From the NCBI GenBank assembly GCA_944381515.1, contig CALWLM010000044.1, positions 1-60,440 on the forward strand: a DNA stretch of 60,440 nt, read 5' to 3'. This DNA is from an uncultured Lachnospiraceae bacterium (lineage in GTDB: Bacteria > Bacillota > Clostridia > Lachnospirales > Lachnospiraceae). Positions 52,814 through 60,440 of the stretch are shown in pieces (positions within the stretch are counted from its first letter, which is position 1; each line of letters opens with the position of its first letter). The notes under the pieces are model-generated. The model did not search any database. It was not told where the DNA came from and saw only the letters and a program-made list of their open reading frames with translations. Both the position numbers and the translations under genes were made by a program.

Positions 52814-53704
52814 ATGGAGGAAAACAGGGATAGCTGGCTGAAAATTGCCTGGCGCTTATTCTACCCGCTTTTGCTGTATATGGGTATACAGATGGTGGCG
52901 GCTATGATTGGCAGTATTATTCTGACCATCGTTGTTTTGATGGACGGAAGTCTGCTGGAGGCCGATTCCATGGCAGAACAGATTCTTTACATTGAGAGCC
53001 TGGTGGCGGGGCCGGTGGGATATTATATTACGCTGGCTACCAATGCGATTACCATCCCCTTTGCCTGGCTGTTTTACCGCAGCGACAAGAAAAAACGGGC
53101 GGCCATAGGACAGGAGATCGCGTATAATCAGGCTTCGTTTATGGAATATGTATTGATTGCGATGGTTGCCTTTGGGGCCTGCATCGGCGGGAATAATATT
53201 CTGCTGGGAATCGGTCTGGCGGAAATTGATACGGCTTATCAGGAGGCTGCTCAGACTCTTTACTCGACAGGTCTGTGGATACAGCTGTTGGGAACGGTCG
53301 TTGTTGCGCCGGTTTGCGAGGAGCTTCTGTTCAGAGGTCTGATATATAAGCGAATGAAGGAGTATATGACGCCGGGGATGGCCATGTTTCTGTCCGCCCT
53401 TGCTTTCGGATTTTTCCACGGGAATATGACCCAGATGGTTTATTCCGGCGCTTTGGGGTTCCTGATGGCTTATGTCTATGAAAAGTATCATAATCTGTTC
53501 GCCCCCGTGCTCTTTCATGCGGTGGCAAATCTCTTCTCTGTAGTGGTTACAGAGACGGGAATATTGGATTTTATGTACAGCAGCCGTCCGATGATGTTTA
53601 TCTCCGGTATTCTCGGTATTATCGTGGTGGTAGTAGGAGTGCGCATGATTCGGGATACGATAAAGCTGGAGCCGAAGGACCCGGTCAGCCGGGTAGAGCT
53701 GTAG
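52814..53704 (+). CDS. CPBP (CaaX/ABI) family intramembrane metalloprotease
   Basis: 296 residues, 7-8 membrane helices. The three family motifs are present: VVAPVCEELLFRGLIYKR (EExxxR), ALAFGFFHGN (FxxxH) and APVLFHAVANLFS (HxxxN). These residues bind the catalytic metal within the membrane. Bacterial members often serve in bacteriocin immunity or peptide processing. The start at 52814 has AAAGGAAG upstream; the in-frame ATG at 52748 adds a polar, Arg-rich 22-residue tail with a ribosome site too close to be ideal, so it remains possible. Convergent with the lipid-kinase gene. Confidence 0.88.
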   Translation: MEENRDSWLKIAWRLFYPLLLYMGIQMVAAMIGSIILTIVVLMDGSLLEADSMAEQILYIESLVAGPVGYYITLATNAITIPFAWLFYRSDKKKRAAIGQEIAYNQASFMEYVLIAMVAFGACIGGNNILLGIGLAEIDTAYQEAAQTLYSTGLWIQLLGTVVVAPVCEELLFRGLIYKRMKEYMTPGMAMFLSALAFGFFHGNMTQMVYSGALGFLMAYVYEKYHNLFAPVLFHAVANLFSVVVTETGILDFMYSSRPMMFISGILGIIVVVVGVRMIRDTIKLEPKDPVSRVEL

Positions 53705-53727
53705 CGGCTGCGGCAAAAGACTGTGAT

Positions 53728-53768
53728 GATAATATAAAAGACGCCCTGGAGGCGTCTTTTATATTATC
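53728..53768. terminator. Bidirectional terminator between convergent genes
   Basis: GATAATATAAAAGACGCC, loop CTGGA, GGCGTCTTTTATATTATC: an 18-bp perfect stem with A/T-rich outer half that supplies the U-tract on both strands. It serves the CPBP gene (+) and the lipid-kinase gene (-). Confidence 0.9.
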
Positions 53769-53811
53769 AGTATTTCCTGAAAATATTCACGGTAACATTT
53801 TGCGGAAAGCG

Positions 53812-54747
53812 TTATACGATGACCCGAAGCTGCCGGGTCAGGCAGGAGAGGGTCACATCGCTGTGGCTGCCCAGAATTTCGCCGTCGGCGTGAACAGCGC
53901 AGGGGCGGTCTAAGTGAATGGACAGTTCCTTGCAGCGGTAGGTCCGCACGGTATTCAGCCGGGTGTGGAAGCCGCCCAGAGATAGAATAAGGGCGGGAAT
54001 AATTTTGAGCCGGCTGGCGTGAGATATAACGCAGATATCAAACTGACCGTCGCAGGGATCTGCCTTTGGCGCGAATTTAAAGCCGCCGCCCTCGTATTTT
54101 TGCAGATGAACGGAGACAAAAGCCGCGTCCTTTAAAGGGATTTTTTTGACCCCGTCGAGAACGAGGCTGCCGGATACGGTTTTCATGTGCATCAGAGTCT
54201 GAAGGCCCAGAACAATGTAGCTGAGTTTGCTGAGATGAATCCGGCATAAAAAGGCTTTCAGGGGGCTTTTGTTAATGCGGCGGCAGACATCGGCGTCGAA
54301 TCCAATTCCGCTGCTGACGACGAAGCGGCGATGATTTATGTCGCAAAGATCGCAGGAAGTTACGCCGTAGTCCAGAAAACGGAAATATCGGGGATGCAGG
54401 ATGCGCTGCAGGGCCTTCTGCGGTTTGGTGGGAAGCTTCAGGCTTCTGGCAAAGTCATTGCCGGACCCGGTGGGAATATAACCGACTGTCACCCGGGAGG
54501 AGACATTTAAGCCATCTATGACTTCGTTTAGAGTACCGTCCCCGCCTACGGCTACGATAACGCGGTTGCCGTCCTGTTCATTGGAACGTGATGTGACCTG
54601 TGCGGCCAGATCACGGGCGTGGCCGGGATATTCTGTCAGGTAAGCCTGATAATTGGCTGAGCTTTTTTCCAGCTCCGCTTTGATCTGGAGCCAGATTTGA
54701 TATCCTTTCCCCGAGCGGGAGTGGGGATTTACAATAAAATAGTACAT
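53812..54747 (-). CDS. Diacylglycerol kinase-family lipid kinase (DgkB/YegS-like)
   Basis: 311 residues. FIVNPHSRSGKG starts the catalytic domain; VAVGGDGTLNEVIDGL is the nucleotide loop and GYIPTGSGNDFARSL the second signature. SSGIGFDADVCR and CAVHADGEILG follow in the C-terminal lobe. Phosphorylates diacylglycerol or a related lipid at the membrane, recycling it to phosphatidate. The start at 54747 (GAGG 6 bases upstream) is chosen because the longer frame to 54984 adds 79 residues unlike the family. A TATAAT lies on the minus strand near 54887-54892. Confidence 0.9.
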   Translation of the reverse strand: MYYFIVNPHSRSGKGYQIWLQIKAELEKSSANYQAYLTEYPGHARDLAAQVTSRSNEQDGNRVIVAVGGDGTLNEVIDGLNVSSRVTVGYIPTGSGNDFARSLKLPTKPQKALQRILHPRYFRFLDYGVTSCDLCDINHRRFVVSSGIGFDADVCRRINKSPLKAFLCRIHLSKLSYIVLGLQTLMHMKTVSGSLVLDGVKKIPLKDAAFVSVHLQKYEGGGFKFAPKADPCDGQFDICVISHASRLKIIPALILSLGGFHTRLNTVRTYRCKELSIHLDRPCAVHADGEILGSHSDVTLSCLTRQLRVIV

Positions 54748-54982
54748 AGATAACCTCGGAATTTTATCTTTAACATAGATGTCGGATACGAAATCCGGGC
54801 GCAGCCTGCCAGCAGAAGAAGGCAGGATTCCTGTATTTGTATCCGCAAAAAAGTGGCATCGAACATAATGTGCTGCCAGTAAATTTATTATAGCATAGGG
54901 CACTGGAATTGAACATAGGGCTGCCGGATTGTTTATGAAAAATTTATGGATGATAAGGGGAAGCTGAGAAGACGGATAAAAC

Positions 54983-55014
54983 AAAAAAACCTGAGAAATA
55001 AATATTTCTCAGGT
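54983..55014 (-). terminator. Terminator of the tRNA-Val/tRNA-Met unit
   Basis: On the minus strand ACCTGAGAAAT, 4-base loop, ATTTCTCAGGT, followed by TTTTTT. It lies 13 bases after tRNA-Met. Confidence 0.92.
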
Positions 55015-55026
55015 CCTTTGCAGAAG

Positions 55027-55100
55027 TAGCGGAAGGGAGACTTGAACTCTCGACACCACGGGTATGAACCGTGTGCTCTAGCCAGCTGAGCTATTCCGCC
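55027..55100 (-). tRNA. tRNA-Met (CAU), elongator type
   Basis: A 74-nt cloverleaf on the minus strand. Acceptor GGCGGAA pairs with TTCCGCT (one G-U), then A73. D-arm AGCTCAGCTGGCTAGAGC; anticodon stem CACGG/CCGTG with loop TTCATAC (CAU); T-loop TTCAAGT with one A-C mismatch in the T-stem. CCA is not encoded. The sequence closely resembles the elongator tRNA-Met of Bacillus. Confidence 0.93.
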
Positions 55101-55104
55101 ACGA

Positions 55105-55177
55105 TGGGGCCTACAGGGCTCGAACCTGTGACCCTCTGCTTGTAAGGCAGATGCTCTCCCAGCTGAGCTAAGACCCC
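55105..55177 (-). tRNA. tRNA-Val (UAC)
   Basis: A 73-nt cloverleaf on the minus strand. Acceptor GGGGTCT pairs with AGGCCCC; D-arm AGCTCAGCTGGGAGAGC; anticodon stem TCTGC/GCAGA with loop CTTACAA (UAC); T-arm ACAGGTTCGAGCCCTGT. CCA is not encoded. Four bases separate it from tRNA-Met; both share one promoter and one terminator. Confidence 0.96.
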
Positions 55178-55208
55178 TCGTTGCTGTTCATTTCCGAACT
55201 GCTTTGCT

Positions 55209-55237
55209 AGTATATCGGATTTCGCGACAAAAGTCAA
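55209..55237 (-). promoter_or_regulatory. Promoter of the tRNA unit
   Basis: On the minus strand: TTGACT, 17 bases, TATACT, about 32 bases before tRNA-Val. Beyond it to 55372 the sequence is A/T-rich with nothing else recognisable. Confidence 0.8.
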
Positions 55238-55372
55238 GAACTTTTTTTAAATTTTTTCATAAACAATTAATCCTAAAATTCATAATTATTACGTACCAAA
55301 TAATGACCATAAATAACCATGCAAAAAGGCGACGGTAAAGGCTCTGACACGGCAGCTATCCTTACAGGCCCC

Positions 55373-55401
55373 TTGACAGATTGGGCAGAATATGGTAGCT
55401 T
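55373..55401 (+). promoter_or_regulatory. Candidate promoter of the small membrane protein gene
   Basis: TTGACA, 17 bases, TAGCTT. The -35 is consensus; the -10 is weak. Confidence 0.4.
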
Positions 55402-55476
55402 TTACAGCGAAACCAAGGAGATATCAGGCAGCGGGGCGGTCTGCCGGTTACAGGGTGAGTGAGGATACAAAAGACC

Positions 55477-55959
55477 ATGAAGGTATTGGGAAGAACAAAC
55501 CGATCACAGTGGAAGTCGTCCAGAAAAAATTGGCTGCAGCGGGAGAGAAGATCGCGTTTGGCCGGAGCTGCGAATTATTTGCCGCATGACAGTTTTCACT
55601 GGATTTTGTGGATTGCGGTTTTACATCTGGCAGTGTCCCTGATATATGCCGTCGTCTTCATTATTATGGGTTCCGGCGGAGAGGGAAGCGCTATGAGGAA
55701 TTTCGGCCAGCTGATAAACTGGAGCGGCGCGGCGGTGTCGGCTGCGGGCTTTTTTCAGACGCTGAAGCTTCGCCGGCGCAGATTTCCCCTGGAGAAGGCG
55801 GTACGGTACCTGTGGATTTTTCTGCTGCTTTTGCTGACCTTTGGACTCGTATCCACCGGTCTGTCAGATGAACCCGTGGGGTGGATGCTGTCTGGAATCT
55901 GCGTTTTGTACGATGGAGTGCTCCTTTTGTCCTACAGATCTGGTATGCGCCAGGTATGA
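55477..55959 (+). CDS. Uncharacterised small membrane protein (four predicted helices)
   Basis: About 160 residues. A basic N-terminal 35 residues rich in Arg, Lys and Trp is followed by four hydrophobic segments (near 42-64, 76-93, 110-128 and 133-150) with short loops; RRRRFPLEKAVRY lies between helices 2 and 3. I do not recognise the family; the pattern suggests a Firmicute-specific integral membrane protein. The start is uncertain: ATG 55477 or GTG 55459, both with poor ribosome sites, and a promoter about 80 bases upstream. The exporter gene begins 100 bases later, so they may be co-transcribed. Confidence 0.55.
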   Translation: MKVLGRTNRSQWKSSRKNWLQRERRSRLAGAANYLPHDSFHWILWIAVLHLAVSLIYAVVFIIMGSGGEGSAMRNFGQLINWSGAAVSAAGFFQTLKLRRRRFPLEKAVRYLWIFLLLLLTFGLVSTGLSDEPVGWMLSGICVLYDGVLLLSYRSGMRQV

Positions 55960-56059
55960 TGGAGCTGCCGGCGCGCGGCGCGGAGTAATCTGGTATCATG
56001 GGGCAAAATACCTTTTAATCCCAACATCATATAATTTTTTTAAAAACAGGAGATAAAAT

Positions 56060-56908
56060 TTGACGGATGCATTATTAGACGCCTTGTGGGATACCGCAAG
56101 GCTGATTCCTTTTTTGTTTTTGACCTATCTGGCCATGGAGTATATTGAGCATCGTGCAGCTGCCGGCACCAGGAAGCTGATCAGCCGGTCGGGCCGGCTG
56201 GGGCCTCTTTTGGGAGCGGCTGCAGGACTCTTTCCTCAGTGCGGGTTTTCCACTGCGGCGGCCAATCTCTATGCGGCGCGGCTGATCAGCCGGGGAACGC
56301 TGATCGCCGTTTTTTTGTCCACCTCTGATGAAATGCTTCCGATTTTGATTTCAGAGGCGGCGGGAGTGTCGGAAATTTTAAAGCTTTTGGCCATCAAGCT
56401 TGTGGTAGGAATGGCGGCGGGCTTTCTGGTGGATCTGGCAGGAGGACGCCTCCGCCGGGACGCTTCGGCCCAGGAGCCCAAGATTCATGAGCTGTGCGAG
56501 CATGAGCATTGCGACTGTGAGGCCGGAATCCTTCCGTCTGCGCTGCGCCATACGGCAAATATCACGGTCTTTTTGTTTTTGGCTACGGCGGCTCTGAATT
56601 TGGTGATCCTTTTGGTGGGAGAAGACAGTCTGGCGGCCTTTATGCAGAACCAGCCGGTGATCAGCGTCCTGCTCACGGCGCTGGCGGGACTGATTCCCAA
56701 TTGCGCCCCTTCCGTTTTGATGACGCAGCTTTATTTGCAGGGAGCTTTGAGCTTGGGCGCCGCCATGGCGGGACTGCTGGCGGGCTCCGGCGTAGGAATT
56801 CTGGTGCTTTTTAGAATGAATCCGGACAGGAAGGAAAGCTTGAAGATTGCCGGAACCGTATATCTGACAGGCGTGGTAGCCGGTCTTTTGCTGGAGCTTG
56901 TTTTCTGA
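56060..56908 (+). CDS. Putative heavy-metal/manganese exporter (10-TM ArsP_2-like)
   Basis: 282 residues with about 8-10 hydrophobic segments arranged as two similar halves. LFPQCGFSTAAANLYAARLISRGTLIAVFLSTSDEMLPI in the first half and LAGLIPNCAPSVLMTQLYLQGALSLGAAMAGLLAGSGVG in the second are the repeated signature of the putative 10-TM heavy-metal exporter family. A Cys/His-rich loop between them (HELCEHEHCDCEAG, about residues 143-156) is a likely metal-binding site. Start is TTG at 56060 with AGGAG 7 bases upstream. The metal is unknown (arsenic or manganese have been proposed for relatives). Confidence 0.75.
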   Translation: MTDALLDALWDTARLIPFLFLTYLAMEYIEHRAAAGTRKLISRSGRLGPLLGAAAGLFPQCGFSTAAANLYAARLISRGTLIAVFLSTSDEMLPILISEAAGVSEILKLLAIKLVVGMAAGFLVDLAGGRLRRDASAQEPKIHELCEHEHCDCEAGILPSALRHTANITVFLFLATAALNLVILLVGEDSLAAFMQNQPVISVLLTALAGLIPNCAPSVLMTQLYLQGALSLGAAMAGLLAGSGVGILVLFRMNPDRKESLKIAGTVYLTGVVAGLLLELVF

Positions 56909-56938
56909 CAAAAAATCAGCCGGAGCCAGGGTTAAGAG

Positions 56939-56967
56939 TTGACGAACCGGTTCCTGCACGCTATGAT
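56939..56967 (+). promoter_or_regulatory. Promoter of the second ECF S-component gene
   Basis: TTGACG, 17 bases, TATGAT, about 45 bases before the start codon region. No riboswitch fits in the short leader. Confidence 0.6.
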
Positions 56968-57018
56968 TAAAGTGCGCTGCATCCGGCAAACGGAGCGGCA
57001 GCAAGGAGGACATTGAAA

Positions 57019-57648
57019 ATGAAACAGTCAAAAACCAGACAGATGGTCTTTGCCGGCGTCCTGACCGGTCTGATCATCGTCATGTCCAGCGTTCCCGTAC
57101 TGGGATATATTCCGCTGGGCGTCATCAACGCCACGATTATCCAGGTGCCGGTGATTATCGGGGCGATCTTGCTGGGACCCAAGTACGGAGCCTTTTTGGG
57201 GCTGGTGTTTGGCCTGTCCAGCATGATCAAAAATACCTTTGCACCCAACGCCACCAGCTTCGTATTCTCTCCTTTTTATCAGGTGGGAGAGTATGGAGGC
57301 AATTTTTACAGCGTTCTGATCAGCCTGGTTCCAAGAATTCTGATCGGACCTGTGTCCTGGGCTGTGTATCGGGGACTGAGGAAGCTTATTCCAGGTCACC
57401 TGAAGGAGACGGCTTCGCTGGCGGCAGCCGGGGCGGCGGGAGCGCTGACTAATACGCTGCTGGTGATGAATATGATTTATCTGTTTTTTGGGGAAAGCTA
57501 CCTGGCCGCCGGCGGCGGGGCTTATAAGACTGTCTATGGGGCTATCCTGGCGATTATTGCCGGCGTCGGGATTCCGGAGGCCATTGTGTCGGCTGTGCTG
57601 ACTGCGCTGATCTGCCGGGTGATGCTTCGGTTCATAAGGCATGTCTGA
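57019..57648 (+). CDS. ECF transporter S component (substrate unknown)
   Basis: 209 residues, about six membrane helices. PLGVINATIIQVPVIIGAILLGPKYGAFLG and FGLSSMIKNTF...SFVFSPFY followed by PRILIGPVSW are signatures of the COG4684-type S subunits. It needs a shared EcfT and ATPase pair from elsewhere in the genome. ATG 57019 is chosen with AGGAGG 9 bases upstream; TTG 57013 is too close to it. Ligand not deducible; pantothenate or another small vitamin is possible. Confidence 0.85.
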   Translation: MKQSKTRQMVFAGVLTGLIIVMSSVPVLGYIPLGVINATIIQVPVIIGAILLGPKYGAFLGLVFGLSSMIKNTFAPNATSFVFSPFYQVGEYGGNFYSVLISLVPRILIGPVSWAVYRGLRKLIPGHLKETASLAAAGAAGALTNTLLVMNMIYLFFGESYLAAGGGAYKTVYGAILAIIAGVGIPEAIVSAVLTALICRVMLRFIRHV

Positions 57649-57730
57649 GGCCGGCCTGTCCGGAAATGAGCCGGCGGCCTACCTGAGCCGTTGAACCTCA
57701 CGAAAGGCCTGCAAACATCGTTAAAATGGC

Positions 57731-57759
57731 TTGACAGAAATCCGAATTCATGGTAATTT
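57731..57759 (+). promoter_or_regulatory. rpsO promoter
   Basis: TTGACA, 17 bases, TAATTT. The predicted start is near 57766. Confidence 0.65.
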
Positions 57760-57767
57760 ATTCGAGT

Positions 57768-57828
57768 ATGAGCGCTGACGCTCAGTCTGGGGCCAGTTCC
57801 AGCCAAGGCTTAGCGGACAGTGAGTAAT
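57768..57828 (+). promoter_or_regulatory. rpsO leader with likely S15 autoregulatory structure
   Basis: GAGCG/CGCTC forms a 5-bp hairpin at the start. Then CTCAGTC...GACAGTGAG can close a larger element enclosing CTGG/CCAG and AGCC/GGCT. Ribosomal protein S15 represses its own leader in many bacteria through varied structures; this one is an inference from position and pairing only. Confidence 0.35.
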
Positions 57829-57856
57829 TAATAAAAGAAATAGGAGGAACAGACAC

Positions 57857-58123
57857 ATGATTTCCAAAGAGAAGAAAGCAGCTATCATTGCTGAGTACGG
57901 CCGCAAGGAAGGCGACACCGGTTCGCCCGAGGTGCAGATCGCTATTCTTACCGCCAGAATTGCAGAGCTGACGGCTCATCTGCAGGAGAATCCGAAGGAT
58001 TTCCATTCCAGACGCGGTATGATGAAGATGATCGGTCAGAGACGTGGACTGCTGGATTATCTGAAGAAAATTGACATCGAAGGATATCGTAGTCTGATTG
58101 CCCGTCTGGGTATCAGAAAGTAA
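57857..58123 (+). CDS. rpsO: 30S ribosomal protein S15
   Basis: 88 residues, full length. [51 protein letters not shown] is the S15 signature. Binds the three-way junction of 16S rRNA helices 20-22 early in 30S assembly. AGGAGG precedes the ATG. Followed by a terminator and pnp, the order seen across most bacteria. Confidence 0.98.
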   Translation: MISKEKKAAIIAEYGRKEGDTGSPEVQIAILTARIAELTAHLQENPKDFHSRRGMMKMIGQRRGLLDYLKKIDIEGYRSLIARLGIRK

Positions 58124-58134
58124 CTGCGTATGGC

Positions 58135-58162
58135 AAAAAGGGTGGAGTAATCCACCCTTTTT
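58135..58162 (+). terminator. Rho-independent terminator after rpsO
   Basis: AAAAAGGGTGGA, loop GTAA, TCCACCCTTTTT: 12-bp stem ending in T residues. Confidence 0.9.
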
Positions 58163-58193
58163 CCGGAAAATTGGACAGAAGGTAGACGAGACC

Positions 58194-58244
58194 ACTGAAA
58201 AGCTCATCGGCTTGGGCCGGAGTCTTGCCGGTGGATTTTTCAGT
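58194..58244 (+). promoter_or_regulatory. pnp leader hairpin
   Basis: ACTGAAAA pairs with TTTTTCAGT, and inside it CATCGGC with GCCGGTG, around a 15-base apical region. The position between rpsO and pnp matches the RNase III-cleaved hairpin through which PNPase controls its own mRNA in Escherichia coli. A similar role here is inference. Confidence 0.5.
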
Positions 58245-58287
58245 AGTTTCGATATCTTCTGTCTGAATATAAAGAAAAGGAGATATT

Positions 58288-60411
58288 ATGTACAAGACTT
58301 ACACAATGGAATTGGCCGGGCGCACCCTGCGGGTAGATATTGGACGTGTGGCGGCCCAGGCAAACGGTGCGGCGTTAATGCATTATGGCGATACGGTAGT
58401 GCTCTCCACTGCTACCGCTTCTGACAAGCCCAGGGACGGCATTGACTTTTTCCCGCTGAGCGTGGAATATGAGGAGAAGATGTATGCTGTGGGCAAGATT
58501 CCCGGCGGCTTCAATAAGAGAGAGGGAAAGGCCAGCGAGAATGCCATCCTGACTTCCCGTGTCATCGACCGTCCGATGCGTCCTCTTTTCCCGAAGGATT
58601 ACCGCAATGACGTAACCCTGGACAACCTGGTTCTGTGCGTGGACCCGGACTGCAGCCCGGAGCTGACCGCCATGCTGGGCTCCTCTATCGCGGCTACGAT
58701 TTCGGATATTCCTTTTGACGGCCCGATTTCCAGTACCCAGGTGGGTCTGATTGACGGCGAGTTTGTGTTTAATCCCACCTCGGCGCAGAGAAAGGTATCC
58801 GATCTGGCTTTGACGGTGGCATCTACCCGTGAGAAGGTTATCATGATTGAAGCCGGAGCCAATGAGGTGCCGGAGAATGTGATGATTGACGCTATCTTTG
58901 CGGCTCATGAGCTGAATAAGCAGGTTATTGCCTTTATCGATACGATTGTAGCGGAGTGCGGCAAGCCGAAGCATGAATATACCCATTGCGAGACGCCTGA
59001 GGAGCTGTGGAACGATATGCTTACCGCCATCCCTGCCGAGCGGATGGAGGAGGCTGTATTCACCGATGTGAAGCAGGTGCGCGAAGAAAATATTCGCCAG
59101 ATTGAGGACGAGCTGACTGCCCGCTATGAGGAGGAGCATCCCGAATGGCTGCCTCTGATCAGTGAAGCTGTTTATCAGTATCAGAAAAAGACGGTCCGCA
59201 AGATGATTTTGAAGGATCACAAGCGCCCCGATGGCCGTGCGATCACGGAGATCCGTCCCCTGGCTGCCGAGATTGATCTGCTGCCCCGGACCCATGGCAG
59301 CGCCATGTTCACCCGCGGTCAGACGCAGATCATGAATATCTGCACCCTGGCGCCTCTGTCTGAGGCTCAGAGATTGGATGGCCTGGATGTGAGCCTTACG
59401 TCCAAGAGATACATGCACCACTACAATTTCCCGTCCTATTCTGTGGGCGAGACCAAGCCCTCCAGAGGACCGGGACGCCGTGAGATCGGTCATGGCGCTC
59501 TGGCAGAGAAGGCTCTGGTGCCTGTGCTGCCCTCTGAGGAGGAGTTCCCTTATGCGATCCGCACTGTATCCGAGACCATGGAGAGCAACGGCTCCACTTC
59601 CCAGGCCAGCGTGTGCGCATCCTCTCTGTCTCTGATGGCGGCAGGCGTGCCCATCAAGACGGCCGTTGCCGGTATTTCCTGCGGTCTGGTGACTGGGGAG
59701 ACCGATGACGACTATGTGGTGCTGACCGATATCCAGGGCCTGGAAGATTTCTTTGGCGATATGGATTTCAAGGTGGCCGGCACTCACAAGGGTATCACGG
59801 CTATTCAGATGGATATTAAGATTCATGGCCTGACTCGTCCGATCATTGAAGAGGCGATTGCCAAGACGAAGATTGCCAGAACCTATATTCTGGATGAGGT
59901 AATGGCTCCGGTGATTGCCGAGCCCCGCAAGGAGCTCAGCCCCTATGCGCCCAAGATCGATAAGATCCAGATCGATCCTCAGAAGATCGGCGATGTGGTG
60001 GGCAAGCAGGGCAAGGTCATCAATAAGATCATTGAAGAGACCGGCGTCCAGATCGATATCGATGATTCTGGTCTGGTATGCGTCTGCGGTACCGATGCGG
60101 ATATGATTGCCAAGGCTGTCTCGATCATCGAGAGCATCGTGACCGATGCAGAGCCTGGCATGCTTTATACCGGCCCTGTAGTGCGTCTGATGAACTTCGG
60201 CGCTTTTGTACAGCTGGCTCCCAACAAGGATGGTCTGATCCATATTTCCAAGCTGGCCAACCGCAGAGTGGGCAAGGTGGAGGATGTGGTGAACGTTGGC
60301 GATATTGTCACCGTCAAGGTCCTGGAAATCGATGAAAAGGGCCGCATTAATCTGACCATGAGAGAAGCGGATCTGAAGGACGACTGGAAGCCGGTACAGA
60401 AGGCGGAGTGA
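58288..60411 (+). CDS. pnp: Polyribonucleotide nucleotidyltransferase (PNPase)
   Basis: 707 residues, full length. Two RNase PH domains: the first starts near residue 12 (LAGRTLRVDIGRVAAQANGA, IPGGFNKREG, SRVIDRPMRPLF) and the second near 315 (RPDGRAITEIRPL, FTRGQTQIMN, SVGETKPSRGPGRREIGHGALAEKAL, ESNGSTSQASVCASSLSL). A helical domain joins them. A KH domain (about 555-615, DVVGKQGKVINKI) and an S1 domain (about 625-695, VVRLMNFGAFVQLAPNKDGLIHIS) bind RNA. Degrades RNA 3' to 5' with phosphate. GGAG precedes the ATG; 29 bases remain after the stop before the window ends. Confidence 0.98.
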   Translation: MYKTYTMELAGRTLRVDIGRVAAQANGAALMHYGDTVVLSTATASDKPRDGIDFFPLSVEYEEKMYAVGKIPGGFNKREGKASENAILTSRVIDRPMRPLFPKDYRNDVTLDNLVLCVDPDCSPELTAMLGSSIAATISDIPFDGPISSTQVGLIDGEFVFNPTSAQRKVSDLALTVASTREKVIMIEAGANEVPENVMIDAIFAAHELNKQVIAFIDTIVAECGKPKHEYTHCETPEELWNDMLTAIPAERMEEAVFTDVKQVREENIRQIEDELTARYEEEHPEWLPLISEAVYQYQKKTVRKMILKDHKRPDGRAITEIRPLAAEIDLLPRTHGSAMFTRGQTQIMNICTLAPLSEAQRLDGLDVSLTSKRYMHHYNFPSYSVGETKPSRGPGRREIGHGALAEKALVPVLPSEEEFPYAIRTVSETMESNGSTSQASVCASSLSLMAAGVPIKTAVAGISCGLVTGETDDDYVVLTDIQGLEDFFGDMDFKVAGTHKGITAIQMDIKIHGLTRPIIEEAIAKTKIARTYILDEVMAPVIAEPRKELSPYAPKIDKIQIDPQKIGDVVGKQGKVINKIIEETGVQIDIDDSGLVCVCGTDADMIAKAVSIIESIVTDAEPGMLYTGPVVRLMNFGAFVQLAPNKDGLIHISKLANRRVGKVEDVVNVGDIVTVKVLEIDEKGRINLTMREADLKDDWKPVQKAE

Positions 60412-60440
60412 TTCCGGCAGATATCTGACCGTACCTTTCC

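Noticed and set aside
55392-55589. 65-codon frame before the small membrane protein
   Set aside because: No ribosome site, overlaps the longer frame at 55477, which has clear membrane helices.
58375-60243. Minus-strand open frame (622 codons) opposite pnp
   Set aside because: Antisense shadow of a complete PNPase gene; no start signals and a Leu/His/Ile-rich nonsense composition typical of shadows.

Overview
The window looks like chromosomal DNA of an anaerobic, gut-type Firmicute, most likely family Lachnospiraceae (inference). The support is: moderate GC with strong AGGAGG ribosome sites and consensus -35/-10 promoters; a division-and-wall (dcw) cluster with two FtsI/SpoVD-type transpeptidases; a SpoIID-like protein; a biotin-dependent decarboxylase operon; glycyl-radical enzymology; ECF vitamin transporter subunits; and genes packed on both strands with short gaps. 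No rRNA, insertion sequence, prophage or CRISPR array is visible. Two tRNAs (Met, Val) are present.

Layout. 1-605: the end of a PTS operon (EIIA cut by the window edge, EIIB). 659-937: a half-size YtaF/MntP-like membrane protein. 1278-3329: an FAD-dependent oxidoreductase behind a long structured leader, convergent with a ThyX-like protein. 3632-12999: nucleoside uptake and salvage. This comprises a BMP-type lipoprotein with its own promoter and terminator, then yjjI-yjjW (glycyl radical enzyme and activase), the ABC ATPase and two permeases, cytidine deaminase and pyrimidine-nucleoside phosphorylase. The cluster ends in a long terminator hairpin whose 3' arm doubles as the ribosome site of a cell-wall amidase (13110-13925). 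13977-27786: an Xre regulator diverges from the dcw cluster mraZ-rsmH-ftsL-pbp-pbp-mraY-murD-ftsW-murA-ftsQ-ftsZ. Four 10-bp-phased GTGG repeats, likely MraZ boxes, lie at the mraZ promoter. murE, murF, murG, murC and murB are absent here. 27861-35955: SpoIID/peptidoglycan-binding protein, YhhN-family protein, carAB and an NSS-family Na+ symporter. 36147-38106: GntR (YtrA-type) regulator with an ABC exporter. 38382-42448: SEC-C protein, HAD phosphatase, proB, proA and pyroglutamyl peptidase. 42433-43529: azlCD amino-acid exporter on the minus strand. 43691-45076: D,D-carboxypeptidase.

45210-48947 encodes a carboxyltransferase, an OadG-type small subunit, a biotin carrier and a pyruvate/oxaloacetate carboxyltransferase. 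This is the subunit set of a transcarboxylase, with no sodium-pump beta subunit in the window. 49052-50440 is a deletion scar joining the remains of an AraC regulator and a GH1 glycosidase. It is followed by an M20 peptidase, an FMN-riboswitch-controlled riboflavin ECF subunit (ribU), a CPBP protease, a diacylglycerol-kinase-family lipid kinase, the tRNAs, a small membrane protein, a putative heavy-metal exporter, a second ECF S subunit, and rpsO-pnp, which keep their near-universal adjacency with a leader hairpin between them.

Best leads for follow-up: the yjjI/yjjW pair embedded in nucleoside salvage (also next to deo genes in Escherichia coli); the terminator/ribosome-site overlap before the amidase; the beta-less transcarboxylase-like operon; and the unexplained consensus promoter and hairpin upstream of mraZ. 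All functional statements rest on reading motifs by eye; no database search was run.
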